Notes under the pieces: model-generated
Seen by the model: the letters and a program-made list of their open reading frames with translations, nothing else
Told to the model about the DNA's origin: nothing
The model's database searches: none
Position numbers and translations under genes: made by a program
From: an uncultured Acetatifactor sp.
GTDB lineage: Bacteria > Bacillota > Clostridia > Lachnospirales > Lachnospiraceae
Length of the DNA stretch: 55,369 nt
Reading direction: 5' to 3'
NCBI GenBank assembly: GCA_947630715.1
Contig: CANRIP010000017.1
Location: forward strand, 1 to 55,369
Part shown: in pieces, positions 43,525 through 52,125 of the stretch
How the letters are laid out: each line of letters opens with the position of its first letter
Numbering within the stretch: position 1 is the first letter of the stretch

Positions 43525-44901
43525 TTATTTTGTCTCGGCGCGCCGGATGCGGATTTTTTCGTCGATTTCTTCCACCTTTTCCTCGGTAAGCGTGTAATGC
43601 CCGCGGAAATAGAACACCGCCGCCAGCAGACCGATCACGGGAATCACCGTCATGGTCATCCTGAGCCCCACCACGGAAGAAGACGCCACCTGAACCGTCT
43701 GTTCCGTGTCCTCGCTGATATGGAAAACCCCCAGGCAGACGGCGGCGATCAGCGCCGCTACCCCGGACGCCAGTTTCACCACAAAGGTCTGCATGGAAAA
43801 GATCACGCTCTCGTCCCGCCGGTTGTTTTTCAGTTCCCCGTAATCCACCGTGTTGGCGAGAAATACCGTGGTAAGCACCGTGAGCATGCCGTTGGCCGCA
43901 AAGATGAAGAACCCGGGGATAAACAGCAGGTACACGTTGGACATATTGGTAAAAGCCAAAACCAGCAGCGACGCATAGCCCAGAATGGCCATACAAAAGC
44001 TGACATAGAAAATTTGCAGCGCGCTTAAAAATCTGCGAAGGAACGGGAACAACAGCATCATGGCCAGAATCTGAACCCCGCCTCCAAAGGTATTAAAGAG
44101 GGTGTACGCCCCTTCCCAGCCTTCTCCGCCGAAATCGTACTTAAAGAAGTAGATCACCAGATTGGATGTCAAGTAAACCGCGCTGTTGACCAGCACAATC
44201 GTCACCACCACGGTCATGGCCTGATCATTCTGGATCAGCGCGCGGAACATCTGTCCCACGGAAGGCGCGTCCACATCCACTGTGGATTTTTCCCGGATGT
44301 TGATGCAGGTGATCAGAATAAAGGCCACAAACAAAACCGCGATAATCAGGGCAAACCATTTGAAACCTTCGCGCTGGTCCCCCCTGCCTAAAGCGGACAC
44401 GCTCATCACCGTGATCACCGTAATCAAAGCGGAACCCACGCCCGCGCAGGAGCGGGCCAGCGTGGTAAGCCCCTCTCTCTCCTTACCTCCCTGGGTAAAC
44501 GCGGGGATCATGGACCAGTAGGGGATATCCATCATGGTGTAAGTCACTCCCCAGAGAATGTAGATCACCGCCGCGTAAGCCACCAGTCCGTTTCCCGTCA
44601 GGGCCGGAGGCGCCGAAAACATCAGAAACAGCACTACGGCGTTGAACAGGGTTCCCACCAAAAGCTAGGGGCGGAATTTGCCCCATTTGGTTCTGGTCTT
44701 CGCCACAAGCACTCCCATAATAGGATCGTTAAAGGCGTCAAACACCCTGGCCGCCATCAGGATAATTCCCATGGCAATGGCGTTGACTCCCAGAAGATCC
44801 TGGTAATAATACAGCACATAGCTGGCGGACAGCATATAGACCATGTCCTTTCCAACCGCTCCCAGTCCGTAAGAAATCTTTTCCTTTCCCGTCAGTTTCA
44901 T
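43525..44901 (-). pseudogene. GPH-family sugar:cation symporter interrupted by one in-frame amber codon
   Basis: Glycoside-pentoside-hexuronide symporter of the MelB type, 458 codons in total, which is normal length, with 12 predicted helices. The N-terminal part (78 codons, ending KWGKFRP) and the remainder (LLVGTL onward) are in the same frame, separated only by TAG at 44665-44667. Family members have Trp or another aromatic residue at this position (KWGKFRPWL), so one G-to-A change in TGG explains it. The rest of the frame is intact, so the loss is recent, or a suppressor or reading error applies. Translation would stop after 78 residues; restart at a later codon would lack the first two helices. 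A TetR gene lies 59 bp upstream in the same direction. Confidence 0.85.
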
Positions 44902-44960
44902 CTCTGCTCCTTTCTGTGCGGCCCGCGCCGCCTAAACGCCGTTTCCTGCCTTCCGCCTCT

Positions 44961-45530
44961 TTACCCGGTTTCCCGCGCCGCAATCCCGTCCACCAGAATG
45001 TCCACCACCTGCTCCAAGGCGTCGCTGTACGGGATATTATTCCGGATCAGGATATCGCTTTGGAAAAACTGCTCCAGCGCCGCTTCCAGCATCAGCTTGA
45101 CCAGGGGGATCTCCACCGGGCGGATCACTCCCTCCCTCATTCCCTGCTCGATTAAGGCGATGGTAGTCTCCCACCCCGTTTCCAGCCTTTCCTGCACTCT
45201 GGCGTAGGTGGCCGGATATTTTTCCTTCAGGGGGTAAAGCTGGCGGAAATCGATATTTCGGTACCCCTCCGGCAGTACGCTCATGATCCTGCGCACCTTC
45301 TCCAGAGTGTCCAGACTTTCGTCCTCCATCACCTGCCGCTCGCTTTCCTTGATGGAATCGAACAGATAATCCACCATGTGGAAGAACAGGGCCTCCTTGC
45401 CGTCAAACACCGTGTAGATGGTCTTCTTGCTGATCCCAAGCTGTCTGGCCAGATCGTCCATGGTAAATTTCAGGCCCTTGCGGTTAAACACAGCGATAGT
45501 CCCCTCTAAAATGGATCTGCGAAGTTCCAT
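44961..45530 (-). CDS. TetR-family regulator adjacent to the GPH symporter
   Basis: A 189-residue regulator with an N-terminal HTH (about 5-50, KFTMDDLARQLGISKKTIYT) and a helical C-terminal domain. It probably controls itself and the symporter gene 59 bp downstream. Its Shine-Dalgarno (GAGG, seven bases before ATG) comes from the 95-bp dispersed element that lies immediately upstream. A -35/-10 pair (TTGTTT, 17 bp, TACAAT, 45772-45800) would give a long leader of about 235 nt. Confidence 0.88.
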   Translation of the reverse strand: MELRRSILEGTIAVFNRKGLKFTMDDLARQLGISKKTIYTVFDGKEALFFHMVDYLFDSIKESERQVMEDESLDTLEKVRRIMSVLPEGYRNIDFRQLYPLKEKYPATYARVQERLETGWETTIALIEQGMREGVIRPVEIPLVKLMLEAALEQFFQSDILIRNNIPYSDALEQVVDILVDGIAARETG

Positions 45531-45536
45531 GTTTAT

Positions 45537-45631
45537 ACCTCATTTCCGCGCTGATCTTTGCGCATAACGAGTTTGTGTCAAGCAGTGCGCGGACACAAAT
45601 CTCGCGATTGAAAATTTTCATTTTCAATCTT
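45537..45631 (-). repeat. 95-bp dispersed leader element, copy A (before tetR)
   Basis: Nearly identical to 54521-54615 (92 of 95 positions). On the minus strand it has a perfect hairpin GATTGAAAAT/ATTTTCAATC, then GAG(A)TTTGTGTC/GACACAAACTC around a GC-rich loop, then CAGCGCGG and the GAGG that serves as ribosome site of the TetR gene. It ends six bases before that ATG. Confidence 0.9.
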
Positions 45632-45639
45632 ATACCCCT

Positions 45640-45717
45640 TGTGCGCTTCAGCGCACATACCAAGAGGGTGTGTAAACACCCCTCTTTTCAAAAGTTTGAA
45701 AGTTTACTTTCAAACTT
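45640..45717. other. Cluster of three hairpins in the tetR leader
   Basis: TGTGCGC/GCGCACA (45640-45657), AAGAGGGTGT/ACACCCCTCTT with one bulge (45662-45686) and AAGTTTGAAAG/CTTTCAAACTT (45692-45717, perfect 11 bp) follow one another. With copy A and the terminator at 45791 they fill the gene-free stretch 45531-45889; no coding sequence is visible there. Confidence 0.8.
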
Positions 45718-45771
45718 CCACCTCCGCCGCCGGAAACTTGTTTTGGCATTCTGGTTTCCTTTGTTATCATC

Positions 45772-45800
45772 ATTGTAGCAGGCCGCCCATAAAAAAACAA
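45772..45800 (-). promoter_or_regulatory. Candidate tetR promoter
   Basis: Minus-strand TTGTTT (45795-45800), 17-bp spacer, TACAAT (45772-45777). It shares bases with the T-run of the preceding terminator. Confidence 0.5.
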
Positions 45801-45835
45801 GAAACTGAATTGCTAAATTCAGTTTCCTGTTTTTA
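45791..45835 (-). terminator. Terminator of the GDP-fucose/M18 operon
   Basis: GAAACTGAATT (45801-45811) pairs with AATTCAGTTTC (45816-45826), a perfect 11-bp stem with a four-base loop, followed on the minus strand by TTGTTTTTTT. A T-run on the other strand makes it bidirectional. Confidence 0.85.
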
Positions 45836-45889
45836 TACAAATTTCACAATAAGTTCCTTATTTCCGGCCTGTGATCCGGCAGATTCCCC

Positions 45890-47200
45890 TTACTGTCCAA
45901 AAAAGGCCCGGAAAAAATCCAGGGCGTATTTGGTATCCTTCACGCCGGCCGTCTCCACCGCGGAGTGCATGGCTAACTGGGCCAAACCGATGTCCGCGCT
46001 CTCCACCGAGACATGGGAGGTTAAGATATGCCCCAGGGTGGAGCCTCCGGCGATATCCGACCGGTTCTCGTAAACCTGGCAGGGAACCCCCGCCTGGCTG
46101 CAGAGCGCTCTCACCTTCGCCCCCGCCATGGCGTCCGTGGTGTATCTTTGACCGCCGTGATATTTTAACACCACGCCCCCGTTTAAAAAGGGCCTGTTGG
46201 TGGGATCCGCCTTCTCCGGGCGGTTGGGATGTACCCCGTGGGCGTTGTCCGCCGAGAGCAGAAAGCTGCCGGCCAGAAGACGCAGATACTCTCCCCGGCT
46301 CTTTCCCAGGCACTCCGCCACTCTGGTCAGGACATCCTCCAGAAAGGTGGAATCCGCTCCCTGCCGGGTGCCGCTTCCCACCTCCTCGTTATCAAACACG
46401 GCGCACACGTTGATATAGGAATCGGACGCGGCCTGGAGAAATCCCTGCACCGCAGAAAACACGCACTGGAGATCATCCAGCCTGGGAGACAGCACATAGT
46501 CCCCCTTCTCTCCCAGAATCCGCCCCTTTTCCCTCACATACAAAAACAGATCCTGCCCCAGAATCGTTTCCTTTGCCTCGCCGATTTCCCGGGCGATCCG
46601 GTTCTTCAGGGCCTCCCCCGTCTCCGGGTTCTCCCCCCAGTCCCCGTACAGGGGCAGCATGTCCGTCTGGGGATTGTATTCCACCCCCTGATTCATCTCC
46701 CGATTCATGTGGATGGCCAGATTGGGAATGACCAAAAGATCCTCATCCAAATTCACAAGCCTGGAGCGTATCCCTTCCGGCGTACCCACGGCGACCCTGC
46801 CCGCAACGGACAAGGGCCGGTCCATCCAGGTGGAAAGAATCATCTGACCGTATTTTTCCGTGTTCAGTTTCAGATACCGCCCCTCCCCGCGCATCTCGGG
46901 CGCCTCCTTCACCTTAAAGGCCGGAGAATCGCCGTGCGCAGCCGCAATATGAAACCCCGCGGGATCCCTGCGGTATGATTCTTCCCCGGGCATTTGAAAG
47001 GCGATCAGGGAGGAATCATTGCGAATCACATAAAATCCCCCGCCCCGGCTTACATCCCACGGCTCCTTTTCACTCAATGCCTCAAATCCCCGGTTTTTCA
47101 ACATCTCGGCCACATTTGCCACAGTGTGGAAACAACTGGGGCTTTGATCGATAAACCGCAGCATTTCCTCCGCGCATTCCCTGAAATCCTGCCGCTCCAC
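45890..47200 (-). CDS. M18-family aminopeptidase
   Basis: A dinuclear-zinc aminopeptidase (aspartyl aminopeptidase/ApeB family) that removes N-terminal, often acidic, residues; it forms large cytosolic tetrahedral assemblies in the family. Metal-binding segments are visible: AAAHGDSPAFKVK (His and Asp), FDNEEVGSGT with catalytic Glu, and the late His in a GGSTLGHILTSHVS segment. The 436 residues match the family. It is last in the operon with manC, fcl and gmd, with a terminator directly after. Its link to fucose metabolism is positional only. Confidence 0.93.
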   Translation of the reverse strand: MERQDFRECAEEMLRFIDQSPSCFHTVANVAEMLKNRGFEALSEKEPWDVSRGGGFYVIRNDSSLIAFQMPGEESYRRDPAGFHIAAAHGDSPAFKVKEAPEMRGEGRYLKLNTEKYGQMILSTWMDRPLSVAGRVAVGTPEGIRSRLVNLDEDLLVIPNLAIHMNREMNQGVEYNPQTDMLPLYGDWGENPETGEALKNRIAREIGEAKETILGQDLFLYVREKGRILGEKGDYVLSPRLDDLQCVFSAVQGFLQAASDSYINVCAVFDNEEVGSGTRQGADSTFLEDVLTRVAECLGKSRGEYLRLLAGSFLLSADNAHGVHPNRPEKADPTNRPFLNGGVVLKYHGGQRYTTDAMAGAKVRALCSQAGVPCQVYENRSDIAGGSTLGHILTSHVSVESADIGLAQLAMHSAVETAGVKDTKYALDFFRAFFGQ

Positions 47201-47238
47201 CTTTTGCCCTCCTTTTTTCGTCCCCGTCCCCGGTGTTT

Positions 47239-48555
47239 TTAATCCGTCTCCAGATCGTATTTGATCTTATCCTCCACGGAAATCTCCCGCCCCAACTGCA
47301 CTTCGTTGAGAATCAGCTCCGTATCCGCAAGCACCGTGTGCCGGCACCCCGCCGGCATGGAAACCACGTCCCCGGGGCCGATCCGGCGTCTGACGCCGTC
47401 CACGATCGCCTGCCCGGCGCCGCTCATCACCGTCCAGACTTCATCCCGGTGCTGATGACTGTGGTAATGCAGACTGTGCCCCGGCATCAGCACAATCCGG
47501 ATCACCATGCTTTCCTTCTGCACATCCAGCACCGTAAAGCTGCCCCAGGACTTTTCCGCATACATAATCGGCTGTTCGATCCGATCCACATAGGGCTTGA
47601 TATAACTGCTCTGCCCCTTGTCGGACACCAGAATGCCGTCGTTGCTGGCCGCGATCACCATATCCTTACAGCCCATGCACAGAACGGGGATATTCAGTTC
47701 GTTGACCACATGGGTATTTTCGCAGCTATCGTCCAGAATCACCTTCCCCAGCGTACGCTGGGACATTGCCTCCGCAAAGGTGTTCCAGGTTCCCAGATCC
47801 TTCCACTGCCCGCCGTAGCGCAGCACCCGGCTGTGAGTCTCCTTTTCCACCACCGCATAGTCAAAACTGATTTTCGGAGCGTTTTCGTAATGGTCATAGA
47901 GATCCCTGTACCCTGTAAATTCCATCTGTTCATGGGCCTTTTCCAGCAAATACCCCAGCTTACAGGCGAAGATGCCGCCGTTCCAGAGTGCCCCCTGGGC
48001 CAGATAGCTTTTTGCCGTCTCCAGATCCGGTTTTTCCCGGAAGGCCCGTACGCCGCTCAATGAGTCCGTGCTTTCCGGCAGGATGTAGCCGTATTTTTCA
48101 CTGGGATAGGTGGGCTCCATCCCCATGAGGAAAAGCCCGCCGCCGTCTGCGGCCAGCTCCCCCAGCGTTTTCAGGGAGCGGAAAAAATCCGTATCCGCAA
48201 AGGGATCCACCGGGCAGATCACCACCGGATCCGCCTCACCCACTCCCCGGATCTCCTTCAGATAACAGGCCGCCAGGCTGATGGCGGGAAAGGTATCCCG
48301 TCTCATGGGCTCCACGCAGATTCCCACCTTGTCTCCCAACTGGTTCTGAATGGAGCTGACCTGCTTTTTCCCCGTGGCAATGGTCACGCTGGCGGAGGGC
48401 ACCGCCTCCATCAACTGACGGTACACCCGCATCACCATGGACTCCGGCGCCCCCGCCTCTCTTTGGAATATCTTGATAAACTGTTTGGAGCGCACATCGT
48501 TGGACAAGGGCCAAAGCCTTTTCCCGCTCCCTCCTGACAGTAATATAATCTGCAT
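47239..48555 (-). CDS. manC: Mannose-1-phosphate guanylyltransferase / mannose-6-phosphate isomerase
   Basis: A bifunctional type II enzyme that makes GDP-mannose, the precursor of GDP-fucose. The N-terminal nucleotidyltransferase domain has LLSGGSGKRLWPLS (about 5-18) and FREKPD. The C-terminal cupin domain (about 345-435) carries LMPGHSLHYHSHQHRDE with its metal-binding histidines, as in the isomerase half. The 438 residues are slightly short of the usual 460-480. It is followed by the M18 gene and preceded by fcl. Confidence 0.93.
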   Translation of the reverse strand: MQIILLSGGSGKRLWPLSNDVRSKQFIKIFQREAGAPESMVMRVYRQLMEAVPSASVTIATGKKQVSSIQNQLGDKVGICVEPMRRDTFPAISLAACYLKEIRGVGEADPVVICPVDPFADTDFFRSLKTLGELAADGGGLFLMGMEPTYPSEKYGYILPESTDSLSGVRAFREKPDLETAKSYLAQGALWNGGIFACKLGYLLEKAHEQMEFTGYRDLYDHYENAPKISFDYAVVEKETHSRVLRYGGQWKDLGTWNTFAEAMSQRTLGKVILDDSCENTHVVNELNIPVLCMGCKDMVIAASNDGILVSDKGQSSYIKPYVDRIEQPIMYAEKSWGSFTVLDVQKESMVIRIVLMPGHSLHYHSHQHRDEVWTVMSGAGQAIVDGVRRRIGPGDVVSMPAGCRHTVLADTELILNEVQLGREISVEDKIKYDLETD

Positions 48556-48612
48556 CCGTTGTTATCCCCTGTTGTTTTCTTCTGAACCCTTCCCGTCTTC
48601 CGCCCGGGCAGA

Positions 48613-49557
48613 TCACCGCTCCGCGCGCGTGGGATTTTCCAAAAAGTCCCGATAAGTCAGCCGGATCCCGTCCTCCAGCTCCGTGGTATAATGGTACCCC
48701 AGGCTCTCCAGCTTGCTCACATCCAGCAGTTTCCTGGGCGTACCGTCCGGCTTTGTGGGATCCCACTTGATCTGCCCCGTGTATCCCACCACCTTCGCCA
48801 CCAGATGGGTCAGCTCCTGAATGGTCAGTTCCTTCCCGGTTCCCAGATTCACCGTCTCGTTCCCGCTGTAAGTATTCATCAGATACACGCAGGCGTCCGC
48901 CAGATCGTCCACATACATAAACTCCCGGAGAGGCGTTCCCGTCCCCCAGCAGACCACCTCCGGCGCGCCCGACACCTTGGCCTCATGGAACCTGCGGATC
49001 AGCGCCGGCAGCACATGGCTGTGGGTGGGATGGTAATTGTCGTTGGGCCCGTACAGATTGGTAGGCATAACGCTGATATAATCCGTCCCGTACTGCCGGT
49101 TCAGGTACTCGCAGTATTTTAATCCGGAAATCTTGGCCAGCGCGTACGCCTCGTTCGTCTGCTCCAGCTCCCCGGTCAGCAGACAGCTCTCCTTCATGGG
49201 CTGGGGCGCAAGCCTGGGATAAATACAACTGCTGCCTAAGAACAGCAGTTTTTTGCAGCCGTTTTTCCAGGCGGCGTGAATGACGTTCATTTCCAGCGTC
49301 ATGTTCTCATACATAAAATCCGCCAGCGCCTGGCTGTTGGCAAGAATGCCTCCCACCTTCGCGGCCGCCAGGAACACATAATCCGGCTTTTCCCGGGCAA
49401 AAAATTCCTCCGTCTGCTCCTGTCTGCACAGATTCAGTTCTTCGTGCGTCCTGGTGATCAGGTTCCCGTAGCCCTGTCTTTCCAGCGCCCGGCAGATTGC
49501 GCTGCCTACCATTCCCCGGTGTCCCGCCACATAGATCTTTGCTTCCTTTTCCATCAT
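48613..49557 (-). CDS. fcl: GDP-L-fucose synthase
   Basis: Epimerises and reduces GDP-4-keto-6-deoxy-mannose to GDP-L-fucose with NADPH. It is a short-chain dehydrogenase/reductase of 314 residues with the nucleotide motif AGHRGMVGSA (11-20), the catalytic YxxxK in YALAKISG (about 137-144), and the characteristic SSCIYPR. It directly follows gmd (15-bp gap), which makes its substrate. Confidence 0.95.
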   Translation of the reverse strand: MMEKEAKIYVAGHRGMVGSAICRALERQGYGNLITRTHEELNLCRQEQTEEFFAREKPDYVFLAAAKVGGILANSQALADFMYENMTLEMNVIHAAWKNGCKKLLFLGSSCIYPRLAPQPMKESCLLTGELEQTNEAYALAKISGLKYCEYLNRQYGTDYISVMPTNLYGPNDNYHPTHSHVLPALIRRFHEAKVSGAPEVVCWGTGTPLREFMYVDDLADACVYLMNTYSGNETVNLGTGKELTIQELTHLVAKVVGYTGQIKWDPTKPDGTPRKLLDVSKLESLGYHYTTELEDGIRLTYRDFLENPTRAER

Positions 49558-49572
49558 CGCCTTTTCCCCGCC

Positions 49573-50646
49573 TTATCCCTGTATTGCATCCGTCTGTCCG
49601 CCCGAAAGGGAGGCCGCCGCCTGGGCCTTTGCCAGCGCCAGATCATGCTCCATCATGATTCTGCACAGTTCCTCGCAGCTTGTCCTGCGGGGATTCCAGC
49701 CCAGAACCCTCCTTGCCTTCTCAGGATCTCCCCACAGGTTTACCACGTCCGTGGGACGGTAAAAAGCGGGGCTGACCTCCACAAGCACTCTGCCGTCGGC
49801 CTTGTTCACGCCCTTTTCCTCAGCGCCCTTCCCCTGCCATTCCAGTTCGATTCCCGCGTAATGAAACGCCAACTGCGCAAACTCGCGGACCGTGTGCTGT
49901 ACGCCGGTGGCGATGACAAAGTCCTCCGGCTTGTCCGCCTGCAGCATCAGCCACATACACTCCACATAATCCTTGGCATAGCCCCAGTCTCTCAGGGAAT
50001 CCAGATTCCCCAGGTACAGCTTGTCCTGAAGGCCGCAGGCGATCCTTGCCGCCGCCAGAGTAATCTTCCTGGTCACGAAGGTTTCCCCCCGCCTCTCGGA
50101 TTCATGGTTAAAGAGGATGCCGTTCACAGCAAACATCCCGTAGGCTTCCCGGTATTCCTTTACGATCCAGAAACCATACTGCTTTGCCACCGCATAGGGG
50201 CTGTAAGGGTGGAACGGCGTGGTCTCCCTCTGGGGGGCCTCCTCCACTCTGCCGTACAGCTCCGAAGTGGACGCCTGGTAGATCCGGCAGCTTTCCGTCA
50301 GCCCCGCGATCCTCACCGCCTCCAGCACTCTCAACACTCCCAGCGCGTCCACGTCGCCGGAATACTCCGGCGCGTCAAAGCTCACGTGCACATGGCTCTG
50401 TGCCGCCAGATTATAAATCTCATCCGGCTTAACCTGGCACACAATGCGGATGATGCTGGAAGAATCCGACATATCCCCTTCATGGAGGGAAAGCTTTTCC
50501 TCCTTCAGAAGATGCGCAATCCTCTCCGTATTGCTGACGGACGCCCGCCGCACCATGCCGTGCACTTCATATCCCTTTTCCAGCAGAAGCTCCGCCAGAT
50601 AAGAGCCGTCCTGTCCTGTTATTCCGGTAATTAACGCTTTTTTCAT
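49573..50646 (-). CDS. gmd: GDP-mannose 4,6-dehydratase
   Basis: Converts GDP-mannose to GDP-4-keto-6-deoxy-mannose, first step toward GDP-L-fucose. A 357-residue SDR enzyme with [14 protein letters not shown] (7-20), the catalytic Thr/Glu region with QASTSELYG, and [11 protein letters not shown] with the Tyr-x3-Lys pair. It follows the DJ-1 gene by 30 bp. GDP-fucose made here would feed fucosylation of surface polysaccharide; no glycosyltransferase is in the window. Confidence 0.96.
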   Translation of the reverse strand: MKKALITGITGQDGSYLAELLLEKGYEVHGMVRRASVSNTERIAHLLKEEKLSLHEGDMSDSSSIIRIVCQVKPDEIYNLAAQSHVHVSFDAPEYSGDVDALGVLRVLEAVRIAGLTESCRIYQASTSELYGRVEEAPQRETTPFHPYSPYAVAKQYGFWIVKEYREAYGMFAVNGILFNHESERRGETFVTRKITLAAARIACGLQDKLYLGNLDSLRDWGYAKDYVECMWLMLQADKPEDFVIATGVQHTVREFAQLAFHYAGIELEWQGKGAEEKGVNKADGRVLVEVSPAFYRPTDVVNLWGDPEKARRVLGWNPRRTSCEELCRIMMEHDLALAKAQAAASLSGGQTDAIQG

Positions 50647-50676
50647 CTCAGTCCTTTTCCCACAGGGGATCCTTTC

Positions 50677-51246
50677 CTAATTTTGTTTCGGCCTTTCCCT
50701 CTGATAGACAATAGCCTCCGCCATTTCTTCCGCTTTCCTGCCGCCGCAGAGGATACCGGCGATGGCCAGGCCAAAATCGATGGCCGTTCCCATTCCCCGG
50801 GAGGTGATCACATGGTCCGAGATCTCCACCGGCCCTTGGGTGACCTGCGCCCCCTCCAGGTGGCTCTCAAAGGAAGGATAACAACAGGCCCTCCTGCCCT
50901 TCAAAATGCCTCTGTGTCCAAAAATGCTGGGCGCCGCGCAGATGGCAGCGATGTACCTTCCGTCCCGGAAAAACTCATCCACCTTCTCCATCAGTCCCCG
51001 GTGCGCCTCGAGATTTTCCGTCCCCAGCTTGCCCCCCGGCAGGACCAGCATATCGTACCCGCCGAAATCCGCCTGTTCAAAGCTTACGTCCGCCTGAACC
51101 GAAATACCGTGGGAACCCTTGACCCACTGCTGCCCGTATACCGATACCATATCCACCGAAATCCCGCATCTGCGGCATACGTCCACCACAGCCAGCGCTT
51201 CGATCTCCTCATATCCTTCCGCCAGAAACACCGCTATTTTGCTCAT
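50677..51246 (-). CDS. DJ-1/PfpI-family protein
   Basis: A 189-residue flavodoxin-like protein. The nucleophile elbow Cys lies in AAICAAPSIFG, the conserved Glu near the N terminus in AEGYEEIEAL, and the rest follows the DJ-1/ThiJ fold. Roles in the family include chaperone, glyoxalase and deglycase activity; none can be assigned here. AAGGAG before ATG at 51246 fixes the start over an upstream in-frame option. It leads the transcript with gmd, fcl, manC and the M18 gene. Confidence 0.9.
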   Translation of the reverse strand: MSKIAVFLAEGYEEIEALAVVDVCRRCGISVDMVSVYGQQWVKGSHGISVQADVSFEQADFGGYDMLVLPGGKLGTENLEAHRGLMEKVDEFFRDGRYIAAICAAPSIFGHRGILKGRRACCYPSFESHLEGAQVTQGPVEISDHVITSRGMGTAIDFGLAIAGILCGGRKAEEMAEAIVYQRERPKQN

Positions 51247-51310
51247 ATCTTCTCCTTCCGCCCAAAACGGCGCATCCCTTCCCGGCTCCCCGGGGGACGC
51301 GCTCTGTTTC

Positions 51311-51339
51311 AGTATACACATTTTTCCGAAAGATTGCAA
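51311..51339 (-). promoter_or_regulatory. Promoter of the DJ-1/GDP-fucose/M18 operon
   Basis: Minus-strand TTGCAA (51334-51339), 17-bp spacer, TATACT (51311-51316). Confidence 0.7.
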
Positions 51340-51378
51340 TTCCCCAATCGCATTCCCCGGGGATATCTTTGAAAAATA

Positions 51379-51407
51379 TTTACGAAACCCGCCGATTGTG
51401 GTATAAT
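51379..51407 (+). promoter_or_regulatory. Promoter of the CYTH gene
   Basis: Plus-strand TTTACG (51379-51384), 17-bp spacer, perfect TATAAT (51402-51407). It is divergent from the DJ-1 promoter. Confidence 0.7.
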
Positions 51408-51413
51408 CATTCT

Positions 51414-51586
51414 GCTGACGCAGAAGTTCTGCCGATCATTCGGCAAACCGGCGCTTGCGCGGCGTATAAACCGGGCATGCCGCCGCCGGAAAAGAAAATG
51501 CCGCCTTTGCGGCGCTCCCTTTTCTGCGCTTGCGGTATGATAGCAAGCAAAAAACCGCGCTGCGGACAAAAGGAATGATACAGACC
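51414..51586 (+). promoter_or_regulatory. Structured 5' leader of the CYTH gene
   Basis: About 170 nt between the promoter and the start contain several short stems: GCCGA/TCGGC near 51431, GCCGC/GCGGC near 51500 inside an outer GAAAAG/CTTTTC, GCTTGC/GCAAGC near 51530, and CCGC/GCGG near 51555 just before AAAAGGA. No known riboswitch pattern recognised. Confidence 0.4.
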
Positions 51587-52078
51587 ATGGAGATAGAACG
51601 GAAATTCACGATCAAAAAACTGCCTGAAAATCTGGACAGTTACCCCAGCCGCCATATTGAGCAGGGATACTTAAGCGACTCCCCGGTGGTGCGCGTCCGG
51701 AAGGAAGACGACGAATATTACCTGACCTATAAGGGAAACGGCATGCTGGCCCGGGAGGAATTTAACCTACCCTTAAATCAAGAGGCCTATTATCACCTGC
51801 GGGCAAAGGCGGACGGACGGATCATTTCCAAGCGCCGTTACCTGATCCCCCTTCCCAATCCCGCCGTGCAGGAGGGCAGCCGAAAGCCGCCGGCGGATTA
51901 CAGCCTCACCATTGAACTGGATGTGTTCGATCCTCCCTTCGCGCCCCTTGTGATGGCGGAAGTGGAGTTTGGCAGCAAGGAGGCGGCGGAGGCGTTTCTT
52001 CCCCCGGATTGGTTCGACGAGGACGTGACCTACCGGAAGGAATACCACAATTCCTATATGGCGCTGCAGACAGAATAA
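51587..52078 (+). CDS. CYTH-domain protein (triphosphate tunnel enzyme family)
   Basis: A 163-residue protein with the defining ExExK-like start (MEIERKFTI) and a beta-barrel pattern of alternating basic/acidic residues, including VRVRKEDDEYYLTYKG and the YSLTIELDVF strand. CYTH proteins hydrolyse or transfer triphosphates (tripolyphosphate, thiamine triphosphate) in a metal-lined tunnel. I chose the ATG at 51587 because family members begin with M-E-I-E-R-K-F; the ribosome site AAAAGGA is 13 bases upstream, and an in-frame ATG at 51575 is an alternative. It shares a bidirectional terminator with the antiporter gene. Confidence 0.88.
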   Translation: MEIERKFTIKKLPENLDSYPSRHIEQGYLSDSPVVRVRKEDDEYYLTYKGNGMLAREEFNLPLNQEAYYHLRAKADGRIISKRRYLIPLPNPAVQEGSRKPPADYSLTIELDVFDPPFAPLVMAEVEFGSKEAAEAFLPPDWFDEDVTYRKEYHNSYMALQTE

Positions 52079-52119
52079 AAACAGGCGGTACGACATCTCC
52101 TTTCGTACCGCCGTTTTTT
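52077..52119. terminator. Bidirectional terminator between the CYTH and antiporter genes
   Basis: GGCGGTACGA (52084-52093) and TCGTACCGCC (52103-52112) form a perfect 10-bp stem, with GTTTTTT on the plus side and TTTTT on the minus side. Confidence 0.9.
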
Positions 52120-52125
52120 ACGGTT

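Noticed and set aside
44665..44667. Amber codon as a pyrrolysine site in the GPH symporter
   Set aside because: Pyrrolysine is known in methylamine methyltransferases, no pyl genes are visible, and an aromatic residue is expected at this position; a nonsense mutation is simpler.
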